From assembly GCF_001531445.1 (NCBI RefSeq), contig NZ_LQYA01000109.1:30791-74485 (forward strand): a DNA stretch of 43,695 nt. The letters are read 5' to 3'. Both the position numbers and the translations under genes were made by a program. This DNA comes from Sporosarcina koreensis (lineage in GTDB: Bacteria > Bacillota > Bacilli > Bacillales_A > Planococcaceae). Positions 35,916-42,344 of the stretch are shown in pieces. The notes under the pieces were generated by a model. The model saw only the letters and a program-made list of their open reading frames with translations. It searched no databases and had not been told where the DNA came from. Each line of letters starts with the position of its first letter. The first letter of the stretch is position 1.

Positions 35916-36046
35916 AGAAGAAATTACTGATGATCTGCCTCGTCCTCGGTTTTGCGGCATTTGCGCCATCCATGGGCACGGCAAGCGCCAGCAATTTCGT
36001 CACTATCATCGGACCAGATGTTGGCCCGCCGCATGGCAAGGGATAA
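35912..36046 (+). CDS. Secreted signalling pre-peptide, 44 aa, partner of regulator A
   Basis: A 44-codon gene starting with GTG at 35912, overlapping the regulator stop (GTGA) and preceded by AAAGGAGGTGA, a perfect ribosome binding site. The product starts MKKKLLMICLVLGFAAF, a short Sec signal peptide. A signal-peptidase-like site GTASA precedes an 18-residue tail, SNFVTIIGPDVGPPHGKG. Length, position, coupling and export signal match NprX/PapR/Phr-type pheromone precursors encoded after their receptors. The tail has two prolines and two Gly-Pro steps, unlike the mature peptides I know (SKPDIVG, ADLPFEF). Which part is the active peptide cannot be read from sequence. Confidence 0.8.
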   Translation: MKKKLLMICLVLGFAAFAPSMGTASASNFVTIIGPDVGPPHGKG

Positions 36047-36106
36047 GCACGGTAATTGTCCTGAAATCAAACGATCATATAAAGAAATCCATCGCTTCAA
36101 TCAATG

Positions 36107-36145
36107 AGCATGTAAATCATCAATACGATCTGCGTGCTTTTTTTT
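36107..36145 (+). terminator. Terminator after the pre-peptide gene of pair A
   Basis: AGCATG pairs with CGTGCT (one G-U) across a 20-base partly paired loop, followed by a run of eight T (36138-36145). Confidence 0.55.
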
Positions 36146-36274
36146 GTGCCCAATTTCTGAAAATCTGTCGTAACTAGTAGGCCGTCGTAATAGAGTAGCT
36201 ATAGGACGCTAGTAATCTGGATCGGTTACCGTAACCTTGGATGAAGTACCGACAAATAAACAGGAGGAGAAAAA

Positions 36275-37090
36275 TTGATATGCACGAATTGCGGGAATGA
36301 GCATGCGAATGGACGGTTTTGCGGAAACTGCGGCATAAGGATGACTGAGCCAGTGGACGGCTATCCAGATCAATTGCCACATCACCATGGACAGACGGCA
36401 GTTGAAGCGACTATTGTGAAGTCGGAATCGAATGTTCATCTTGAGAATGTGAGCAATTTGACGAAAGCGTACTGGTCCTATTTTGTTAAACATGTGAAAC
36501 ATCCTTCGATCAGCCTTACGAAACAGGATGATGAATTCAGGAACGGCTTCATTTCATTGTTTCTATATGCAATCCTTTTTGGTCTGTCATTTTTTTCGAT
36601 ACTTAAGGGATTAACACTTGAACCAGCTGGGTTTGTGAGTCTCACTGACGGTGATGGCGGCCCTTCATTCTCATCGGTTTTCCTAAATGTGGCGGGGTTT
36701 GTGGCAGTGTGCATCGCAATCGTCTCATTCGGACTTTTCATTATCGGAAAGAACTTTGGCCCAGCCTATCCATTTAAACAAACGTTGGCATTGTATGGTG
36801 CGCATTCCTTACCAGCAATCGTTATCGGCCTCGTTGCCCTATTTTTGCTGCTAATGAAATCTTATTGGTACGGAATTTTTCTGTTGATCGTTAGTTTCAT
36901 CTATGTCCTTATGCTTTCACCGGGGTATGTAATCAGCGTACTCCTATCCAAAAAGCCAAAAGGAATCGACCCACTGCACGGTTACGCAGCCTACACAGTC
37001 CTTGTCATCATCCTATTCGGCCTCCTCCTCAAACTCCTCAACGACACATCCGTCGTAACATACTTGGCGGAGCTAAAAGGGCTGCTGTAA
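36275..37090 (+). CDS. Zinc-ribbon membrane protein of unknown function
   Basis: Protein of 271 aa with an N-terminal zinc ribbon (Cys3-x2-Cys6 and Cys16-x2-Cys19: CTNCG...CGNCG), a hydrophilic His-rich linker (PHHHGQ) and about six hydrophobic helices from residue 90 to the end. This zinc_ribbon_2 plus Yip1-like or DUF-type membrane layout is common in Bacilli and has no assigned biochemical role. The start is TTG at 36275 with AGGAGGAGA 5-6 bases before it; the ATG at 36280 is in another frame. A 13-bp palindrome GGTTACCGTAACC lies 38 bp upstream (36224-36236) and may be an operator. The gene is followed by MITE copy E5, which can act as its terminator. Confidence 0.78.
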   Translation: MICTNCGNEHANGRFCGNCGIRMTEPVDGYPDQLPHHHGQTAVEATIVKSESNVHLENVSNLTKAYWSYFVKHVKHPSISLTKQDDEFRNGFISLFLYAILFGLSFFSILKGLTLEPAGFVSLTDGDGGPSFSSVFLNVAGFVAVCIAIVSFGLFIIGKNFGPAYPFKQTLALYGAHSLPAIVIGLVALFLLLMKSYWYGIFLLIVSFIYVLMLSPGYVISVLLSKKPKGIDPLHGYAAYTVLVIILFGLLLKLLNDTSVVTYLAELKGLL

Positions 37091-37108
37091 ATTGTACGGG
37101 AATTGTTT

Positions 37109-37256
37109 GGGTGCCTGTGCAAGGTCCATTTATGACAATTCGATTTTAGTTATATTAATACTGAGAGGGGTCATCCAAAGATTGATATGGATGGCTTCTC
37201 AACATTTTTTATGCAATTGTAGTGCATAATCAGAATAGTTTGCTGTACAGGCACCT
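37109..37256 (-). repeat. MITE-like element, copy E5 (148 bp)
   Basis: Same orientation as E4a/E4b: GGGTGCCTGTGCAAGGTCCA, TTTATGACAATTCGATTTTA at left and ATGCAATTGTAGTGCATAAT, TTTGCTGTACAGGCACCT at right. The core GAGAGG...CATCCA/TGGATG...CTTCTC forms an interrupted hairpin before ACATTTTTT. It separates the zinc-ribbon gene from the thiolase gene, whose ribosome binding site lies only 8 bp beyond its end. Confidence 0.84.
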
Positions 37257-37277
37257 AAAAAGTAAAGGGGTGTAAAA

Positions 37278-38489
37278 ATGGTTAGGGAAGTGTTTATGAT
37301 CGATGCGGTTCGGACTCCGATCGGAAGATATAAAGGGCAATTGAAGGATGTCCGTCCCGATGATTTAGGGGCAATTGTGCTAAAGGGATTGGCCGAAAGG
37401 AATCCGGATTTGCCATTGGAATTGGTCGATGACGTTATATTTGGAAATGCGAACGGGGCGGGGGAGGAGAATCGGAATGTGGCAAGGATGTCCCTGTTGC
37501 TTGCGGGCTTCCCGAATAGTGTCAGCGGCACGACCGTCAACAGGCTCTGTGGCTCGAGTTTGGATGCGGTCAGTTTGGCAGCCCGTTCCATTTTATCAGG
37601 GGAGTGCGAGGCCGTCATTGCCGGCGGTGTCGAAAGCATGACAAGAGCCCCTTTCGTGATGAAAAAACCTGAAACGGAATTTCCTCGAGGTGACATGAAA
37701 ATGCACGATACAACGCTCGGTTGGAGATTCATTAATCCAGATATGGATCGTTTATATGGCACGGAGCCGATGCCGATGACGGCTGAAAATGTCGCATTAC
37801 GTTTTGGGGTGATGCGGGAAGAGCAAGATGACTTTGCGTATAACAGCCAGCAAAAGGCGAAAAAGGCGATTGAGGATGGGAAATTCCTGGATGAAATCAT
37901 TTCGGTCACTATCACGGATAGGAAAGGGAAAGTACATGTCATAGATAAGGATGAACATCCGAGATCCGATACAACAAAAGAAAAACTATCCGTATTATCC
38001 CCAATCTACCAAGGAGGAACAGTCACCGCTGGAAATTCAACTGGCGTGAACGACGGAGCGTCTGCCTTGCTGCTCGTAAGCGGCGAGTTTGCCCGGAAAC
38101 ACGGCTTGAAGCCTCTCGTGAAATACGTAGGCTCCGCAACAGCCGGGTTGGAACCATCCATCATGGGGCTGGGTCCGATTTATTCAACAAAAAAATTGAT
38201 GAAGAAACACAATTGGGGACCAGCTGATTTTGATCTCATCGAAATAAATGAAGCATTTGCCTCCCAATCATTGGTGTGTGTAAAACAACTTGAACTGGAT
38301 ATCGATAAAGTCAATGTCAACGGCGGAGCCATTGCTTTGGGACATCCACTCGGAGCAAGCGGGGCTCGTATTTTGACAACTTTGATTCATGAAATGAAAA
38401 GAAGAAAGTCCAGAAGGGGATTAGCGACGATGTGTATCGGAGTGGGGCAGGGGATATCGGTTGTGGTGGAGAATGTTCATGGGTGCTGA
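37278..38489 (+). CDS. Acetyl-CoA acetyltransferase / 3-oxoacyl-CoA thiolase
   Basis: Cytosolic thiolase (403 aa) catalysing CoA-dependent cleavage or Claisen condensation of 3-ketoacyl-CoA. Catalytic residues are all present: acylated Cys in TVNRLCGSSLDAV (about residue 91), the NEAF motif in EINEAFASQ, His in GGAIALGHPLGASGAR, and the second Cys in ATMCIGVGQG. Length and the LYGTEPMPMTAENVA loop suit the biosynthetic/PaaJ-PcaF-like group; chain-length preference is not decidable. The ATG follows AAAGGGG. It has no enzyme neighbours, lying between MITE E5 and the convergent peptide-signalling pair B, so its pathway is unclear. Confidence 0.92.
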   Translation: MVREVFMIDAVRTPIGRYKGQLKDVRPDDLGAIVLKGLAERNPDLPLELVDDVIFGNANGAGEENRNVARMSLLLAGFPNSVSGTTVNRLCGSSLDAVSLAARSILSGECEAVIAGGVESMTRAPFVMKKPETEFPRGDMKMHDTTLGWRFINPDMDRLYGTEPMPMTAENVALRFGVMREEQDDFAYNSQQKAKKAIEDGKFLDEIISVTITDRKGKVHVIDKDEHPRSDTTKEKLSVLSPIYQGGTVTAGNSTGVNDGASALLLVSGEFARKHGLKPLVKYVGSATAGLEPSIMGLGPIYSTKKLMKKHNWGPADFDLIEINEAFASQSLVCVKQLELDIDKVNVNGGAIALGHPLGASGARILTTLIHEMKRRKSRRGLATMCIGVGQGISVVVENVHGC

Positions 38490-38498
38490 AATAAAAGC

Positions 38499-38532
38499 AA
38501 AAGGAATGCGTCCATAACGGAGCATTCCTTTT
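38499..38532. terminator. Bidirectional terminator between thiolase and pre-peptide gene B
   Basis: AAAAGGAATGCGTCC and GGAGCATTCCTTTT pair almost completely (one bulged base) around a 4-5-base loop, with U-runs on both strands. It ends 3 bases before the minus-strand pre-peptide stop codon. Confidence 0.85.
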
Positions 38533-38534
38533 GA

Positions 38535-38669
38535 TCATTTTTGGATTGTGTAAGAGAAAGCTTTCATAACCTTTGGAACTTGGTCAGCACTACTGGCTGA
38601 AGCTGTATTATTTTGAGCTGTCATACCTAAAATAATAACTAGTAAAAGAATCGATACAACTTTTTTCAT
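38535..38669 (-). CDS. Secreted signalling pre-peptide, 44 aa, partner of regulator B
   Basis: A 44-codon minus-strand gene whose ATG overlaps the last base of the upstream regulator stop (TAATG), with GGGAGG seven bases upstream inside that gene. The product begins MKKVVSILLLVIILGMTAQN, a Sec signal peptide. A TASAS cleavage region like that of pre-peptide A is followed by SADQVPKVMKAFSYTIQK. Same codon count, same TASAS motif and same coupling to an HTH-TPR regulator as the gene at 35912, but an unrelated C-terminal tail, as expected for pheromones of different specificity. The active fragment is unknown. Confidence 0.8.
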   Translation of the reverse strand: MKKVVSILLLVIILGMTAQNNTASASSADQVPKVMKAFSYTIQK

Positions 38670-39964
38670 TATATATCCTCCCATTTGTCTATTTTTCTAT
38701 CAATATAGCCATACTTATTCCCTTCCCGATAGAAGGTAGATGCAAGCTTATATTTCCTATTATTATAGTACCATTCTGCCAGAGAAATGCAATATTTGTG
38801 AATATACCTGAAGTTTTGAATGTCTTTAAAATGTTGAATTGTTGCCTCTGCAATATCTACAGACAATCCTTCTTTACTATGCAGCGATTTATATAGACTG
38901 AAATGATGGAAGTAAGAAACTTCGTTTTCATCTTTTAACTGATGATACAATGCAATCCCTTTATCTGCCCATTCGCTAACAAGACTCTGTTCATTCATTT
39001 TTGAATATTCCTCAATTAAGCATAGAATCGTAATCGGCTTTTCAGAAGGATCTATTTTATAGTCGATGCTCTTTTTATAATATTCGATGGCTTGTTCCCT
39101 ATTTCCCATACTACTATTCAAGGTGCCTAGATTATGATAAATAATCCCTTTTTCGCTATGTAAATTAAATTCTTCGCTAATTTGCATAGCCTTTGAATAT
39201 GCTTCCAATGCGTCTTGGAACTTATCGCTTCTTTTATAAGAAATCCCGATAAGAATATAGCAGTCTAACACTCTACTCATCAATAGATGTTCTCGGAAAA
39301 AATTAAGTGCAAGTCTAGCATGATCAATTGAATTGAATGTATGCCCATCGGATGCATAAAATACAGCAATTATATAATTAAATTCAGCTTTTTCCCATTC
39401 TCCAATAGGTAACGACTCCAGCTTATGGAGTAGTAACTCATAATAATGTATGGCCATTTTTACGTTGCCAGTATTATAACAGAATAACCCTTTGTTTAAA
39501 TGAAACAAATAAAGTTGGTATACATCAAAATTATCAATCGATTCTTCAAGTAAATTAATTTCTTGTTTGAGTTTTTCTGAATCAATTCTTACTATCATAT
39601 TAAATCGGAAAGTAATAAGCGAATAAGTAAAATGTAAAGAATCGTTTTCAAATAGGGGGACGTTTAGCTCAAGATACTCTAATTTTTCTCTTGTGAAATT
39701 TAAATCTCTCGCTGTCATAACCTCACGATACGTCTTCAACAACATCTTCTCAAACTCGCGTTCCATTTCCTCATCATTTTCCTGCAACTTCCCCGGGTCC
39801 ATCCCCAGCCGCTTCATCAGCATCTCTGTAATGTCTTCACTCGGTTCAATCTGATTCCGTTCGATTTTTGATAAATAAGATGGCGTACAAATTCCTTTGG
39901 CCAGGACAATTTGCTTCATATCTTGCCGTACGCGTTCAGCACGTATCAAATGACCTATTTTCAT
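38669..39964 (-). CDS. HTH-TPR peptide-responsive regulator (RRNPP type), pair B
   Basis: Cytosolic regulator of 431 aa with an N-terminal HTH_3 domain (1-62; IRAERVRQDMKQIVLAKGIC and SYLSKIERNQIEPSEDITEM) and TPR-like repeats from about residue 75 to the end. Two match the consensus closely: FQDALEAYSKAMQISEEFN and GIIYHNLGTLNSSMGNREQA, followed by IEYYKKSIDY. It is a diverged paralogue of regulator A 2.7 kb away on the other strand, with the same downstream 44-codon secreted peptide. GAGAGGG lies about 10 bases before the ATG. Its 226-bp upstream region is shared with a divergent 54-codon gene at 40191, a candidate target. Confidence 0.87.
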   Translation of the reverse strand: MKIGHLIRAERVRQDMKQIVLAKGICTPSYLSKIERNQIEPSEDITEMLMKRLGMDPGKLQENDEEMEREFEKMLLKTYREVMTARDLNFTREKLEYLELNVPLFENDSLHFTYSLITFRFNMIVRIDSEKLKQEINLLEESIDNFDVYQLYLFHLNKGLFCYNTGNVKMAIHYYELLLHKLESLPIGEWEKAEFNYIIAVFYASDGHTFNSIDHARLALNFFREHLLMSRVLDCYILIGISYKRSDKFQDALEAYSKAMQISEEFNLHSEKGIIYHNLGTLNSSMGNREQAIEYYKKSIDYKIDPSEKPITILCLIEEYSKMNEQSLVSEWADKGIALYHQLKDENEVSYFHHFSLYKSLHSKEGLSVDIAEATIQHFKDIQNFRYIHKYCISLAEWYYNNRKYKLASTFYREGNKYGYIDRKIDKWEDI

Positions 39965-40122
39965 TTGCCGATCCCTCTCTTTATCTATCTTATCTTAATT
40001 TACAGTATAAAGCATAAACATGCAAAGTGAGAAACTTTTCTTGAAAAAGCGAAAAAAAACGCCGATTTTGAAAAAAATGTCCCAACCGGTTATACTTCTT
40101 TAGAAGGACACCACGTGATATA

Positions 40123-40166
40123 TTATAGTTAATAGTCCCAAGCCATGGTGATTCATCTAACTATAA
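40123..40166. promoter_or_regulatory. Inverted repeat between regulator B and the 54-codon gene
   Basis: TTATAGTTA (40123-40131) and TAACTATAA (40158-40166) are perfect 9-bp inverted copies, 26 bp apart, ending 25 bp before the small gene's ATG. They could be two operator half-sites for looping or a leader hairpin. Regulator B is the closest transcription factor gene. Confidence 0.45.
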
Positions 40167-40190
40167 CAGGACAAAAGGAGTGTGAAGGGG

Positions 40191-40355
40191 ATGACGATAG
40201 CAAAAACAGAGGTAAAATGCGAAAAGGAATTCCTGGACATCGAGATCATGAAGATGAAGATGGAACTCTTACAATTTGTGAAGAAGATGCAATCCAATGG
40301 TTTATTGAAAACTGTTGATTACGATGAACTGACAAATACGCTTAACGCAAAGTGA
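40191..40355 (+). CDS. Small protein of unknown function, 54 aa
   Basis: ATG at 40191 after GAAGGGG. The product is hydrophilic, with neither signal peptide nor membrane segment: MTIAKTEVKCEKEFLDIEIM, then a Met/Lys/Glu-rich amphipathic helix and a C-terminal DYDELTNTLNAK. It loosely recalls small Spo0E-like or anti-regulator helical proteins but lacks the SQELD motif, so I do not assign a function. A clean terminator follows 18 bp after the stop, and a 9-bp inverted repeat precedes it, which supports a real transcription unit. It is divergent from regulator B. Confidence 0.6.
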   Translation: MTIAKTEVKCEKEFLDIEIMKMKMELLQFVKKMQSNGLLKTVDYDELTNTLNAK

Positions 40356-40372
40356 ATATTTTTGGAAGTGAA

Positions 40373-40400
40373 GGTGACTGATATTGCAGTCATCTTTTTT
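40373..40400 (+). terminator. Terminator of the 54-codon gene
   Basis: GGTGACTG pairs with CAGTCATC (one G-U) around a 6-base loop, followed by TTTTTT. Confidence 0.83.
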
Positions 40401-40415
40401 GTTTATATACAAATA

Positions 40416-40460
40416 AAAGCGCCGCATTGTGCATAAATGTCCTGACACGGGCCACAGTGC
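40416..40460 (-). terminator. Possible terminator of the MntP/YtaF-like gene
   Basis: On the minus strand CACTGTGGC-region bases pair with GCATTGTG (8 bp, one G-U) across a long loop, followed by GGCGCTTTTATTT. The long loop makes this a weak call. Confidence 0.4.
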
Positions 40461-40462
40461 TC

Positions 40463-41008
40463 CTAGATGAATATCTCAATTACACCAATTATCATTAGGA
40501 GCATGCCGCCGATGCGCTCTGCCTGTTGTCCCAGCCAGCTTGTACCGATATGTTCGCCGAGCCGAACGCCAAGTATTATGGAAATGAATGAAAATATGCC
40601 GATTGCAAGTGCTGTCGAGTACGGTTCTATACCAGTGACGCCTGCACTAAAACCGATGGAAAGGCAATTTAAGGCCAAGATGAAGCCTAGAACGATCGAC
40701 TCTTTCCAATTGATGAAGTCCATTTTTCGGGTATCGTCCTTTGAAGGGCTTGCTGTTTTCTTTACAACCCAAAGACCGAGCCCGATTAGCAGAATACCTC
40801 CAATCAAGTTGGAGGTGGACCTGGATAGGATATCGGATAGCATGCTTCCGGCAAATATGGAAACGAATGCACATACCGTCGAAATGAGTGAAATTATCAA
40901 GTTATATCGGAACGGAATCCGGTTGGCTCGTAAACCGTATGCCATACTAATTCCCAAGTTATCGATATTTGCTGCTACTGCAATGATCAAAATGGTAATC
41001 AATTTCAT
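40463..41008 (-). CDS. MntP/YtaF-family membrane protein
   Basis: Six-helix membrane protein (181 aa) built of two similar halves (LITILIIAVAANIDNLGISM and ESIVLGFILALNCLSIGFSA). This is the fold of the Mn2+ exporter MntP and the sporulation protein YtaF. The first half keeps the charged residue (Asp in ANIDNLG) used for metal in MntP, but the second has Asn-Cys (ALNCLSIG) where an Asp is usual, so Mn2+ export is doubtful. The ATG at 41008 has GGGGGG 8 bases upstream. An ATG five codons earlier (41023) is also possible but less well served. Confidence 0.75.
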   Translation of the reverse strand: MKLITILIIAVAANIDNLGISMAYGLRANRIPFRYNLIISLISTVCAFVSIFAGSMLSDILSRSTSNLIGGILLIGLGLWVVKKTASPSKDDTRKMDFINWKESIVLGFILALNCLSIGFSAGVTGIEPYSTALAIGIFSFISIILGVRLGEHIGTSWLGQQAERIGGMLLMIIGVIEIFI

Positions 41009-41078
41009 GAATAAGCCCCCCATGCCAACGTCTATCCCTTATGTATATGACTAGTGGGAGGGGCAAAATGGGCGGTTG

Positions 41079-41119
41079 AAAAAAGCCGTTCCGAAGTGGA
41101 TTCCAACTTCGAAACAGCC
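41079..41119 (-). terminator. Terminator of the 61-residue membrane protein gene
   Basis: On the minus strand GCTGTTTCGAAGT and ACTTCGGAACGGC pair over 13 positions (two G-U) around an 8-base loop, followed by TTTTTTC. Confidence 0.85.
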
Positions 41120-41120
41120 A

Positions 41121-41306
41121 TTATGAGCCTCTTGTTTTTTTGACGCCTATAATCATGAGGCTGACCGCGCTTGTGACATTGAGCAGGACGCCCAAAATCA
41201 GCAAAATCCATTCAATCGTGTTCGGGAGTGATAGAGTCAAGGAAAAAACGAGTGACATTGAACCGATGATGAGCAGGAGCATCAATAGTGGTATTTTAGT
41301 TTTCAT
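41121..41306 (-). CDS. Small two-helix membrane protein, 61 aa
   Basis: Two hydrophobic helices (about 6-24 and 31-54) separated by LPNTIE, with a basic C-terminus (GVKKTRGS); predicted integral membrane protein of unknown function. AAAGGAGG lies 8 bases before the ATG and a strong terminator directly follows the stop, so it is very likely a real, independently transcribed gene. No family recognised. Confidence 0.72.
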   Translation of the reverse strand: MKTKIPLLMLLLIIGSMSLVFSLTLSLPNTIEWILLILGVLLNVTSAVSLMIIGVKKTRGS

Positions 41307-41390
41307 TCGAATGCCTCCTTTTTATATGCAGGCGCATCAGTAAATCTATTATAACTGTTTTACGAATGCAATGGGGATTCGTTTAAGGGT

Positions 41391-41530
41391 TTTATGCGCT
41401 TTTGCAGTCACTTATGCGTTTCTGCAACGGTTTATGCGCCGAAAACAACATTTATGCGCGATTTTCGTAAATTATGCGCATGTAAAGCGATTTATGCGTT
41501 TCTGCGATGTTTTATGCGTCAATAAAGAAT
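41391..41530. repeat. Seven-unit TTATGCG array at exact 20-bp period
   Basis: (C/T/A)TTATGCG starts at 41391, 41411, 41431, 41451, 41471, 41491 and 41511, exactly every 20 bp. The ten bases between units vary, although TTCTGC recurs after units 2 and 6, and after the last unit. Two helical turns separate copies, so all motifs face the same side of the DNA. The period is not a multiple of three, so the overlapping open frame is not a gene. It lies between the 5' end of the 61-residue protein gene and the terminator downstream of gbsR. Function unknown. Confidence 0.85.
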
Positions 41531-41541
41531 TTCTGCAAATG

Positions 41542-41581
41542 AAAAAAGGTGGTCCCTATCATAATAAGGGGCCGCCTTTTT
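41542..41581. terminator. Terminator downstream of gbsR
   Basis: AAAAAAGGTGGTCCCTAT and ATAAGGGGCCGCCTTTTT form a long stem with a few wobbles and a short loop. The U-run on the minus strand suits gbsR, which ends 15 bp away; the plus strand also has one. Confidence 0.8.
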
Positions 41582-41596
41582 GTGTGGGGTCTTCTT

Positions 41597-42139
41597 TTAT
41601 TCCCCATGCTCCTTCAAGGGGACGAGATCGAAAATGTCATGGTCTTCGAAGGCGTCGACGAGGCGATCCATCCATTCGAAGTAGTCACGGACGTATTCGA
41701 GCTTGCTGATGTCCATTTCGACGATTGTCCTAAGCTCTTCGCTGATGTCGGGATTGTTTTTCAACTGTTCCAGTTCGCGCAGCGATTTTCTGACGGCGAC
41801 AGAATGGAGTGAAATGGATCTGCGCCATTTGATTGAAAATAGATTGATAAAGCTTTGGTACCAATCGTCTTTCACTTGATACAAGTCTTTACGGACACCG
41901 CGTATCCATGCCCGCTCAACCAACTTCAGTTCGGCCAGCGCTCTGACGGATGTGCTCATGCTTGTTTTGCTCATGCCAAGTTCTTCAGTCATGTCGTCCA
42001 ATGTCATTGGCTCGTCGTGGAAGAACATTGTGCCGTACTGTCTGCCGGCAGAAGGTGTGAGACCGTATAGATGTATGTTTTGCGCGATTGTTTCAATGAT
42101 CCGCTCGCGTGCTTTGTCGAGTGTTTCTTTACCGTCCAT
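41597..42139 (-). CDS. gbsR: GbsR-type MarR-family regulator of glycine betaine/choline genes
   Basis: Cytosolic winged-helix repressor (180 aa, the length of B. subtilis GbsR). The HTH is in MTLDDMTEELGMSKTSMSTS (about residues 45-64), followed by the wing GVRKDLYQVKDDWYQSF and a long C-terminal dimerisation helix region. In B. subtilis GbsR senses choline and represses betaine-synthesis and uptake genes. Here it is divergent from opuAA, whose promoter lies in the shared 205-bp interval. The ATG at 42139 has GGAGGGA upstream; the longer opening from 42178 does not. A minus-strand TATAAT at 42195-42200 is a likely -10. Confidence 0.85.
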   Translation of the reverse strand: MDGKETLDKARERIIETIAQNIHLYGLTPSAGRQYGTMFFHDEPMTLDDMTEELGMSKTSMSTSVRALAELKLVERAWIRGVRKDLYQVKDDWYQSFINLFSIKWRRSISLHSVAVRKSLRELEQLKNNPDISEELRTIVEMDISKLEYVRDYFEWMDRLVDAFEDHDIFDLVPLKEHGE

Positions 42140-42232
42140 AATGCATTCCCTCCGCTGTCTGGGATTAATTTTCCCCAATCACTAACCTAAGCGTATTATA
42201 CCCGCATTTCAAGTGTAACGATAAGTTTAAAC

Positions 42233-42274
42233 TTTGTACAGTTTTTACCGTACAAACGATTTATTTCGAAATAA
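42233..42274. promoter_or_regulatory. Palindromes upstream of opuA, candidate GbsR operators
   Basis: TTTGTAC (42233-42239) and GTACAAA (42250-42256) form a perfect inverted repeat with 10-bp spacing. Immediately after is the 14-bp palindrome TTATTTCGAAATAA (42261-42274), ending 4 bp before the opuA -35. Their place fits binding sites for the divergently encoded regulator; this is inferred from position. Confidence 0.5.
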
Positions 42275-42277
42275 CGG

Positions 42278-42306
42278 TTGTAAAGAGAAAATTTTATGCA
42301 TATACT
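42278..42306 (+). promoter_or_regulatory. Sigma-A promoter of the opuA operon
   Basis: TTGTAA (42278-42283), 17-bp spacer, TATACT (42301-42306), 39 bp before the opuAA ATG. Confidence 0.7.
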
Positions 42307-42344
42307 AGTAGACGACGAGTTTCGAAAGTTTAGGGAGTGTACAC

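Noticed and set aside
35902..36177. 91-codon frame overlapping the pre-peptide gene of pair A
   Set aside because: It lies in another frame from the GTG behind the perfect ribosome binding site and runs through the terminator. Its product has no signal peptide or family features.
23595..37256. CGGTGCCTGTGCA repeats as a CRISPR array or as transposon ends with a transposase
   Set aside because: The copies are kilobases apart, contain no spacers, and no cas or transposase gene is present.
40191..40355. Spo0E-like phosphatase for the 54-codon gene
   Set aside because: The SQELD-type motif is absent; only size and helicity are similar.
41391..41530. TTATGCG array as a CRISPR
   Set aside because: The repeat is only about 8 bp and the spacers about 12 bp, far below CRISPR sizes.
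41371..41709. Open frame across the TTATGCG array
   Set aside because: It is produced by the 20-bp repeats, passes through a terminator and overlaps gbsR antisense. It has no ribosome binding site.
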